DNA of 64,000 nucleotides, from the NCBI RefSeq assembly GCF_965638725.1, contig NC_134949.1:110404586-110468585 (forward strand), read 5' to 3'. The DNA is from Aptenodytes patagonicus (taxonomy: Eukaryota > Chordata > Aves > Sphenisciformes > Spheniscidae). The notes below the pieces were generated by a model that saw nothing but the letters and a program-made list of their open reading frames with translations, was not told the DNA's origin and searched no databases. A program made the position numbers and the translations under genes. Below are positions 35,452 to 44,416 of this stretch, piece by piece. The stretch's first letter is position 1. The number at the start of each line of letters is the position of its first letter.

Positions 35452-36077
35452 AGGGACTGTGACCTGTGGATGAGTCCATGCGGGAGCAGGACATCCTGAA
35501 GCATCTGTGGCCATGGATAAGCCCATGCCAGAGCAGGTACATCTTGAAGCGCCTGTGGCCGTGGTTATGTCTGTGCCGCAGCAGGTATACCCCTGAAGGG
35601 ATTGTGGCCCAAGGATAAGTCCACGCTGGGAAAGGTACACCTGGAAGCATCTATGGCTGTGGATACAGTCCATGCTGCAGCAGGTACACCTGGAAGCATC
35701 AGCGTCCGTGCATGAGGTCATGCTGGAGCACCTCAAAGTGTGTGGCCATGGATAAGCCCACGATAGAGCAGGTACACCCCTGGAGGGACTGCAGCCATGG
35801 GTGAGGCCATGTTGGAGCAGGTTTACTTCTGAAGGGATTGTGGCTGTGGGTAAGGCCACGCTGGAGCAGGTATATCTCTGAAGGCATTGTGGCCCATGGA
35901 GAAGGCCACGCTGGAACAGGTGCACCTCAAAGCGACTGTGGCTGTGGATAAGCCTACACTGCAGCAGGTATACCCCTGGAGAGACTGTGGCTAATAGATA
36001 AGGCTCCACTTGGAGCAGGTACACTCCTAAGGGATGGCAGTCTGTGGATAAGTCCAAGCCGGAGCAGGGGCAAGGGG
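35452..36077. repeat. Tandem array: about 13 units of about 48 bp inside the ERV
   Basis: The GAGCAGG-type core recurs at about 35484, 35531, 35578, 35628 (as GGAAAGG), 35676, 35725, 35766, 35815, 35863, 35913, 35961, 36013 and 36062. Spacings are mostly 47-50 with one of 41 and one of 52. Each unit carries CTGTGGCYRTGGATAAG, then CCAYGCTGGAGCAGGTA, then CACCYCTGAAGGGA-like sequence. Units differ from one another by many substitutions, so the array is old and not recently homogenised. The 48-base period equals 16 codons. A 284-codon frame without stops crosses the array on the minus strand (35317-36171), but successive units fall in different registers, so it is probably incidental. Confidence 0.9.
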
Positions 36078-36557
36078 AGGAGTTCATTGCAATGTTAAAC
36101 CTGATGGTCTGGTTCAAAGGGGACAGGGGTGGACATTGTAATGGAAATAGCTTTAAATTGTTGTAACCCATGATTTGAGTTGCATATTATAGGAATTACT
36201 ACAGCAGGAACCACGTGAACCAATGGAGGACACATCTTACAAGAAGCAGTGCAAGTACAGCAGCGACCAGACCTGAGCTGGCTTTGGTGCCCAAGAACTC
36301 CATGTAACACACCCCCTCTCCTGTCCTGACTGAACACCATAGCAGATGGAGCCTAAAGTCATGGACTAAACGAACTCAGTAGACATTTTGTGGACATTTG
36401 TAGCCATTTTATGAGCATTTTATAGACATTTCACAGGGGTGGTCCATAGACTAAGGGAATGATATTTGTGTATTATATCAAAGGATGGAAAGGGTGGTGG
36501 TGAGTAAAGAGAGAATGTACTGGATAGTATGAGACCTGAGCATGATGTAAATGGTAT
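36078..36557 (+). other. 3' interior of the ERV, no coding content recognised
   Basis: Between the array and the 3' LTR. It contains a run of short related phrases around 36390-36435 (ACATTTTGTGGACATTTG, ATTTTATGAGCATTTTATAG). No env-like signal or open frame is seen. Confidence 0.6.
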
Positions 36558-36575
36558 GGAATAAGGGGTGGAGAA
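36558..36575 (+). promoter_or_regulatory. Polypurine tract of the ERV
   Basis: GGAATAAGGGGTGGAGAA lies immediately before the TG of the 3' LTR, the position where retroviruses prime plus-strand DNA synthesis. Only two bases are pyrimidines. Confidence 0.65.
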
Positions 36576-37172
36576 TGTGCTGGTTTTGTCTGGGATAGAG
36601 TTAATTTTCTTCACCGTAGCTAGTATGGGGCTGTGTTTTGGATTTGTGCTGGAAACAGTGTTGATAACACAGGGATGTTTTCGTTACTGCTGAGCAGTGC
36701 TCACACAGAGTCAAGGCCTTTTCTGCTTCTCACACCACCCCACCAGCGAGGAGGCTGGGGGTGCACAAGGAGTTGGGAGGGGACACAGCTGGGACAGCTG
36801 ACCCCAACTGACCAAAGGGATATGCCATACCATATGATGTCATGCTTAGCATATAAAGCTGGGGGAAGAAGAAGGAAGGGAGGGGACGTTTGAAGTTGTG
36901 GTATTTTGTCTTCCCAAGTAACCGTTACACGTGATGAAGCCCTGCTTTCCTGGAGATGGCTGAACACCTGCCTACCGATGGGAAGTAATGAATGAATTCC
37001 TTGTTTTACTTTGCTTGCACACATGGCTTTTCTTTTGCCTATTAAACTGTCTTTATCTCAACCCACAAATTTTCTCCCTTTTACTCTTCCGATTCTCTCC
37101 CCCTTCCCACCGGGGGGGAGTGAGCGAGCAGCTGTGTGGGGCTTAGTTGCCAGCTGGGGTTAAACTACGACT
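36576..37172 (+). mobile_element. 3' LTR of the 2.7-kb ERV
   Basis: Begins TGTGCTGG and ends CTACGACT, close to the ACGACA end of the solo LTR. Contains TGATGTCA (36835-36842), TATAAA (36852-36857) and ATTAAA (37041-37046). Homologous end to end with 34488-35090. Confidence 0.92.
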
Positions 37173-37177
37173 TAGAG
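37173..37177. repeat. Right target-site duplication (TAGAG) of the ERV
   Basis: Matches TAGAA at 34483-34487 at four of five positions. Confidence 0.6.
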
Positions 37178-38608
37178 TCAGGAGAATTTCATCTCATGTG
37201 GTCTTTATAAAAGTGGTCAACTCCAAAGTAAACTGTGTCTTTGAAATAAATAATAAAGATTTTTCAGCACTGCAGTTTGAATATGATTCAAGCTCTTTCA
37301 GACTAACAAATTAGAGAAGGGAACAAGTTCAAATCTATATATTCATCATAACTTTAATACTTTGGTTAGGAAAGGAATTAGCCATTAGACATCTATTTAA
37401 GTATTTTGTGTGCATGTGCATGATGTTCACATTAAGACTGTATGAAAACTCAAAGGAAAAAATACAATTCTTGATATGATGAGAGGGATTAATCCATATT
37501 CTTCATCAGTTTAGGGCCTATTATATATAGAAATGGAAGTGTTCTATTCAGCTTGGGTTGAGTTGCTCATAATTCTTTTAAGACACTAATTAAATGTCTT
37601 ATATCTAGCAAGTAATAGAGCCTGCTGCCTCTGGCAAATGGAGCTTTGGCCAAAACTTATTGAGTTCTTTAAAAATGTCTGAAGAATAGGGACACTACAA
37701 TATATTGTATAGAAACCTTAAATCTAGTTTCAGGGAGAAAAAAAGAAAACATTATTTGATGAACTTATGAAAGGAAAGATCTATTGCAGGAAGGATGTCT
37801 GACCTTCTGAATTCTACTTTGCAGAATCTGTGACGTGGGGAAGGTAAATTTCCTTGCTAAGAACATTAATTCTGTTTTAAACAATATGTTTAAATGGAAG
37901 TTCTATGACCCTCACAAAACTTCAGAAAGATCCCCTTTTAAAAGTAAACTAGTTTCTAAGGAAGGGTTTGATTCCTCCTTTTTCCTCAGAAACCTCAGGA
38001 TCAAATTATGGTAGCCCATTGTGCAGAAATCCCTTCACGTGCATTGGAGAATTGCGGCTAATTACATTCCAGTGGTGCGATTAACAATTTGGAATGAAAA
38101 ACGTCAGGCATTTGGTGTCAAAATGTAAGCTGGAGTTCACAATCCAGAGAAATTATTGTATATTTAAAAATGTATTTTGTATTGTTTCAGCTTCCAGTTA
38201 ATTAACATTGCTTGTCAAGCCTCTCTTACTACCTGTTATATGTGATACCTTTCAGAAGACAAATTAGATGCTTTCTGCTTCAAGCTCTGATAGACTTTGC
38301 AGGATAAAACGGGGCCTTTTTTGTATTGAGGGAAGCCTCTCAACCTACTTAATTTTGCACCATTTACTAGAGCTGCAAAAGAAGTGAGAATGGCAGATAA
38401 TACATGTTCCCGAATCTGTTGAAAGGAGAGCGCTTGAACTTAGTATTCGTTTCAGCCATTAGTCTCTTATCCCTAGCTTTTTGCCTGGAAGGTGTGATAT
38501 GGGTTTTTAAGGTCATACAGGGAAGTACAAAATTTATAACTTAAACCTAAAACAATAATCTGTAATGCTGTAACCATTTCTTTCTTTGATTTCCATACCA
38601 TTTATCAG
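37178..38608. other. Unique DNA, possible conserved block at about 38035-38225
   Basis: No repeat recognised. The 38035-38225 block has TAATTA and TTAATTAAC cores with mixed composition and no simple repeats. It may be conserved non-coding DNA, but this is only an impression. If 38609-38697 is an exon, this stretch is intronic. Confidence 0.4.
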
Positions 38609-38697
38609 ACCTGATGAGAACGGTGGCTCAGGACTGTAATACGATCAAGCAAATGCCTGTCCCATCCAGCTATGTCATCCAAGCAACAAGAACCAAG
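38609..38697 (+). CDS. Candidate internal coding exon (unidentified gene)
   Basis: An acceptor (TTTCTTTGATTTCC ... TTTATCAG, ending 38608) and a donor (ACCAAG then GTAGAG, GT at 38698) bracket 89 nt. Only one frame is open: two bases completing a split codon, then 29 codons reading LMRTVAQDCNTIKQMPV, then PSSYVIQATRTK. The other two frames stop. Codon choice looks typical of a vertebrate coding exon. It starts in phase 1 and ends in phase 0. The helical, polar N-terminal half suggests part of an alpha-helical protein, but I do not recognise the family. It may belong to the same plus-strand gene as 56701-56885; their phases need at least one exon between them. Confidence 0.5.
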
Positions 38698-39814
38698 GTA
38701 GAGGAAATGAAAGGCTTCAGCTGACATACAGGCTGACCTGACTTGTATGAATACAAGCTTTTATCTGTCACTCTCTTCCTTGCTCTTCATCAAGAGGCAT
38801 TTTTGTGTGGCATTTTGTAAACTGGAAGAGCTTACATCACTCATGTTACTTCTGTACAGCACAAAGAAGCAAAACACGTTTTTCAGAAGTACAGCATGAT
38901 TCCTTTCATGATCTAAAGGAATGGAAATTTGAAGAGTCCAAAAACCTGCTCTGAACTTTACTATGGTATCCCTACCATTATAGCTCATAAATGAAGGTAA
39001 AACAGAGAGTCTAGGAGTAGATGCTGAGGTGAATCAGATAGTGATGAGTATGGTGGCAATGTGCAGTGTCAGTACAAAAATGAATTAATTTTGTTTAATT
39101 TTTAAAGATCATTTTATTGAAGATTTCACAATTTCATATAGCAGCTACTTGTCTGTGGATGTGAAAAATAATGAGATTAAAAGCAAGAAACACAAAACGA
39201 AATCATTTGTAGAAAGGTGTTGTACATTATGCATAGCTCAATAATTGTGGACCTGATTCCGTCAGAATTACTTCAGGTATTCTCAGGCAGTACCAGGGAA
39301 ATAAACCCCCAAAAGCTATAGGACTACTCATGGAGGAAGTCAGTATGTAGTGAACGAAATTCACCTTTCTAAAAGTGTCTATTTTTCTGTCTAACATACC
39401 TGTTGCACTTAAATGATCCTCACATATTCAGAGCATCATTTAAGTCATTCATGTTTGTGCTTTTCTTTATTCTATTCAAAGAACAAATCAGGAAATGTTT
39501 GCATTTTACTATGACAGTGGCCCAGGTCAGAAGGGGTTGAGTGTACCTTGAGTTGTCTGCCTGAGCAAACATGCAGACAAACTTTTTCATCTCAAATTTC
39601 ACTTACAGCTCAGTTCTCTTTTTCCCCCTTTTTTAATGGGAAAAGAGGAATCAACGCACATCAATGCTTTCCCAGACCTAGTAATTTATTTTGGTGTGTG
39701 GCTTGCTTACACTGGCTTGGCCATTGGAGGAATGAAATCAGTGTTCCTTTATGATTACTTTAGTATCTGTGTAGGGAGTTGCAGTCTTGTTGAGTTTAAC
39801 TAAAACAGAAACAG

Positions 39815-39816
<2 letters not shown>
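38698..39816. other. AT-rich unique DNA, no gene recognised
   Basis: No repeat or exon that I can support. Probably intronic if the flanking exon calls hold. Confidence 0.45.

Positions 39817-39872
<56 letters not shown>
39817..39872. repeat. (TC)28 dinucleotide microsatellite
   Basis: A perfect 56-bp run of TC. It is pure enough to be polymorphic, and is a polypurine/polypyrimidine mirror repeat able to adopt triplex (H-DNA) structure. Confidence 0.97.
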
Positions 39873-39875
<3 letters not shown>

Positions 39876-40912
39876 GCCTCAATGTCAGGAACAAAAGAAA
39901 TTACTGGGTAATTCATGGTGGACCCTGTTATTATAAGGTCTCTGGAATTTCCTATGTAATATAATAATCTGCAATTTTTCAGATCAAGTCCTACATTTTT
40001 TTGCTCTCATCTATGCTAATTTTACATCCGTGTGACTTCTTTGAAGTCAGGTGCATCCTATCTAGAGGAAAAAGAATTGAGAAATCAGGTTTTTAGTCCT
40101 CCCTGCCCCATTCTTGACATACAACTATTTCTGTGCAAAAAGTGTTGCTACTCTATTCACCCTTCCTTCAAAAAATGTCTCCAAACAGCAGCTGCTAAAG
40201 GAGAAAGAGGCCTTTCCTAACTATACCTTTTTATGTGCAAGAACTTGAAGTCTAATTAGCACTACTTAAATGCTAATATTGTTAATAATAGCCAATTTAT
40301 TTTTTCTTTTTTTTTTTTTTTTTTTTTTTCCCCAGGGAGAAAGGAAGTGAAATGAGAAAAAATATGTTAATAGAACATTACTACTACACAGGGAAAATCA
40401 TGAACCCACAGTAGTGAGGTAGAAGTTTCAGCAATCATTTTTCCAAAATCATAAATATTTTCTCTTCTGTTTTCTCTACAAAGCTTGTTGTTTAGTGTAT
40501 TCAGAATTGTAAAACATATAGTAGAAAATATCTGATAAGCAGCTTAGAGGAGTTAGGCCTGATGCTGAATCTCTTGGGGTTTTGTTCACTTCCTGGCCTT
40601 TGATGTGGCATAAACATTCTGATACTATTGTTGCATAAACATGTTTTTTTGTATTAAATGATTGGTAACAGTTTAAGCCCTCGTAGTCACAGCTTCTAAG
40701 TGTATTTTTGTAAGTTGAAGCAACTTTGTTCTCACTTAAAGACACTCTCACCCACAGAAATATTGCTCAAGCATTCTCCTTCAAACAGACAGAAAAATTA
40801 CTCAAAATAATGACAATGTCTTCTTGAAGATTTTCCTAGGAGTCCTGAGGTGATGTGATTTTGCACTTCCACATCCACTGTCATACTCTGCTACCTCAAA
40901 ACGTTAGCACAG
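39873..40912. other. Unique DNA with a T23 tract before CCCCAG
   Basis: T23 at 40307-40329 is followed by CCCCAG, giving a perfect-looking splice acceptor with about 25 open codons after it. The T tract is more easily explained as a simple repeat. No gene supported. Confidence 0.4.
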
Positions 40913-41057
40913 CGTACACCAATTGGAAGGAAGACATGCAAACTTCAGAAGTGGTTCTGTGTCTAAAACGAAAAGCAAAACCAGCCCCCAGCCCTCAAAC
41001 CCTCAGCTGGCAGGACAGCCCTTGGACATCGTTCAGGCTATTCTTATTTGTGGCAAG
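40913..41057 (+). CDS. Weak candidate coding exon
   Basis: GCACAG (ending 40912) and a strong donor GGCAAG-GTAAGAGT (GT at 41058) enclose 145 nt. Two frames are open: one reads SVSKTKSKTSPQPSNPQL then AGQPLDIVQAILICGK (phase 2 to 0), the other YTNWKEDMQTSEVVLCLKRK and onward (phase 1 to 2). Two open frames, and phases that do not continue from 38609-38697, lower the confidence. The donor is the best evidence. No family recognised. Confidence 0.25.
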
Positions 41058-44000
41058 GTAAGAGTGTGTGCGCTAGTCACATGTTGTAGTTGCATTGTCA
41101 GCTCGGCCACATCTAAAAATCAGACCTGCTGGCCTTTCAAGGCATAGTAAACTATGAAAAGAAGATATTTCTCTGCCTAGATCCTGCCCTTCCCGCACCT
41201 ACAAGCACTTTTCCTTTGTTGTTTCCAGCTGTGAAGTGGTTTTCTGCTATGTACCCCTTATGCCTCATCTGGCTCCCATCCAGACTCTTTTGTTTGCTTG
41301 TTTCTCAACTTCATTCCTTGCAGCCATCAAAACTGGCTGTTTGCATGGCAGGCTGCCAAGGTATTTGTAGTAGGACTGGTATACTTGCTCCCACTTAGTG
41401 ATGCTCTCAACAAGGATTTTGTAGCACGATGCTCTTCTTACCATGGCTCTATTCAAGAGAAACACACATAAATTTGCATTTCCTTAGCTATAATTTACAA
41501 ACAAGTCAATAATAGCCCCTCCATTGCTCGCAGTCAATCTATTAGCAAGCAAATACCTGAGTAAATGTATGTGACCTTTAACTTCCTCTCTAAAATTCTG
41601 TGGACTTGAGCCTTGTTTGTCATGGAGTGTATGAGAGGCTACGTATTAAAAGACAAATATAATGGTGCAAAAAATGTTTTGCAAATATTGTACTTAAGAA
41701 GTTTTAAATTGTGTCATGAGTAGTTTCATTGTGAATCTCTGCCTTTCATCTGTTTTTTACCTACCAGTAGGTAACTCTTGTTCTTCGGGACTTAACTTTG
41801 AAAAACCTCTGAACAATTTCATGTGCAGTTAATGTTTTAAAATCAGCCTGAAAGAGAAATATTATGTTCAATTATGCCCAGTTGTTTCTCCATAATACTC
41901 TAATGCCTCCAGCCTGGAATGGACCTCACTGTGTAAAGCCAATGAATATGCTGATGAATTGTGGTAGGAGAATGACAGCTTCAATTAATCAAACAAAATG
42001 GGTACTGAATTGAGCATTAAACAAATAGGGCTAGTCATCCATATTTTAGCTGTTTGGAAAATTAAATTGTTATTTGGGTATTTGTGGGATGTGGAAGATC
42101 ATTATCAGTTCTACAGTTTAATCCTGGATCCAAAACAAACTTCTTGTCATGATAAAGTTTGCAACGTTAATATCCACTTCCCTGTTACTTGAAAGGCTAG
42201 ATATAAAAAAGTTTATACAGTCAGCAAGGAGTGAGATACTTAATTTTCAAATAAAAACTATTGTCTTTTATAGAAATTTCTGAAATGTTGGAATGCAAAT
42301 AAACATTTTTAGAGTTGAAAGATTAATGCAGTTACTAGGATAGAGGTTTTTAGTGAGGATGAGGGAGGACCGGGTGTTAGTGTAGCTGTTGACCATGCAC
42401 ATCTACTAGCATGTATATTTGGAGTGCATGTGTAGGAACAAACACCTGTAAACATAGGGCTTTGAACGTGCTATGAAGATAGGTAAAATAGCTTACTCTT
42501 AAACAGAATGCATCTACTTAAAGAAATAATAAATTTTGAAGCTAAATTGGACATTGTTTTAAATCATGTTAATTTGTTACTAGTATGTCCTGCAAATGCT
42601 ATGTCTATGCACATACATATCTCAATGTCATAGACATTTTGTCAATGAGAAATTGAATAGTTTAAAAATTACTGTTTTATGAGTGCACAGATTATTTTTT
42701 TAACTGCTTATGAACTTAAAAATACTAAAGCAGTGTCACTGTTAGACTAGAACTGTTTAATAGTTGGGATGAATAATTTATTTAACCAATTTATTTTCTT
42801 TTACTCTTAATGAGTTATCTATGAGCAGCAGAAAGCTTTCTTGATTTTAAACATTTTGCGAGATCATTTTATAAGGAATTTTGCTGATAAGTTCTTGGCT
42901 TCCAGGTGGTTTACTAAGAATACAGGTAGTTTACTAAGAGTATTAAATATATCTATTAAAAAACAAAACAAAACAAAACAAACAACCCCAAAAAACCACA
43001 ATTCTGAATGTTAGTTTTCATTGCAAACAAAATTTCCACTGGTGGTCAATTTCTTCTCTCCAAAACAAAATGTTGCGTCTCAAGTGAAACCCTTGAATGT
43101 TGTGAGCTCAGAATTCACTTCCAGCACACATTCTCCAGTATTTACTTAACTTGAAGTGTTTTTGGTTACTAACTTGTTTTGGGGGGCACCCGTAGAGAGT
43201 AAATTAATGTTTCACTGAGTCAGACTAAGCCATCTATTGCTCTTTTAAAGTATTAAAAATCTTGAATTTAAATATTTCTAGGGAACTACTCCAGGTATTC
43301 CAGGTGCTCCCAGCTTCCCAACTGAAGTGCTATTACTACACTACATACAAGGGTAGCAACCTGGATATATTGGAACTGGTAGGTATCTTGCTTGTATTAA
43401 AGAAAAATGATGAGTCTTAAGGGAATAGAGTTACAGCATAGTGATCATTGTTGACATTGCACTAATCAAAGACTTGGAGTATCCATTCCCCTCAGGACCC
43501 TGAACTTCCTTGAAATCTTCATATTTTTCTTTTTTTTTTTTCCAATTAGTTTTTCATGAGATGTGAAGTTCTAACCTCCCAGTGTTCTTCAGTTAAAGAT
43601 CATAAAAAACCAGGTCTTGAAGGGACCTTGCATATTTATATCTTTTTTTGTGTGTGCTATTTTGGAACGCTGCCTTGAAGAATGAACTTACTTGCAATAT
43701 TTTTCTGTTATCAACCCTTCCTTTAAAGCTGTGAAGCACTTGGCAGAGAGTAGCGTTGACAGAGACAATTTGGTTAAGGAAAATGACATAAATGAGGTAT
43801 TCCTGCTGTTGCCACTTTGTCAGTACTCTGAAATGCCAAGTATGGATGCAGTGTTTTTTCTGTAATATCTCCTGTAGTGCTCCACAGCCTCTGTTGTGAG
43901 GAATTTAAGTAAACTGTTTCTAATGAGTACTTTTTATAGGCATTTAAATAAAAGCTTGTCATCACCCCTTCTTCCATTTGCAAGTAAAGCTTGATGAACT

Positions 44001-44347
44001 GTTTGCTAGAAGCAATATTGTTAACTACTTAGTCCAAATAAAGGCAGTACAAGGTCAATGACTAATTCTTTGGTGTTGTTCTTCACATCATTGCTCCTGT
44101 ACTGCATAGGCAAAAAGACATTTTTGTACTAATTCTAAAAGTGCCATGTAACTTGGCATTTTGGACAATGAGACCAAATATTTCCTGTATAGTGAAACAT
44201 AAATTTGTGTGTGTGTGTTGTATATAGACAATATACAGTCAATGTCTCCTTCAGTTTTTCCACTGGGAAAGTTGTATTTTCTGCAGACTGAAATGCTTCT
44301 AGAGTGAACTTAATACTTTGTCTTTGTTATATCATTCTATTTCTTAG
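41058..44347. other. AT-rich unique DNA, with a small tandem duplication at 42903-42942
   Basis: CAGGTGGTTTACTAAGAATA (42903-42922) is followed by a near copy (42923-42942) with two differences. An A-rich simple stretch occupies about 42958-43000. No exon that I would defend. Confidence 0.45.
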
Positions 44348-44416
44348 GTCAGAGATGAAAATGAGGCCATGGCTCTGCCTGTCATAACTGACACTGCTAC
44401 CATACTTTTATTAATA
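44348..44416 (+). CDS. Weak candidate coding exon
   Basis: TTCTATTTCTTAG (ending 44347) precedes an open phase-0 frame VRDENEAMALPVITDTATIL then LLI, with GTAAAC as a possible donor at 44417. The phase would follow directly from the candidate at 38609-38697. The frame stays open past the donor for 62 codons from the internal ATG, so the open frame itself is weak evidence. No family recognised. Confidence 0.2.

Larger units (their letters stand above)
34488..37172 (+). mobile_element. Complete non-autonomous endogenous retrovirus (2.7 kb)
   Basis: Two LTRs of about 600 bp in direct orientation bracket a 1485-bp interior (35091-36575). A primer-binding-site-like sequence lies eight bases after the 5' LTR, and a purine-rich tract lies directly before the 3' LTR. 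A mutated 5-bp target duplication flanks the whole. The interior is far too short for gag-pol-env, and no reverse transcriptase, protease, integrase or envelope motif is visible in any frame. Instead about 625 bp of it is a 48-bp tandem array. The element must have been mobilised in trans by a related full-length virus. By eye the two LTRs differ at roughly 6 per cent of the first 300 aligned bases, so the insertion is old. Confidence 0.9.

Noticed and set aside
40307..40413. T23-CCCCAG acceptor followed by about 25 open codons
   Set aside because: The T tract is better explained as a simple repeat. The phase does not follow the 38609 candidate, and the possible donor is poor.
43308..43378. 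TTTCTAG ... CTG-GTAGGT exon-like segment
   Set aside because: Open in one frame only for about 23 codons, weak pyrimidine tract, and phase inconsistent with neighbours.
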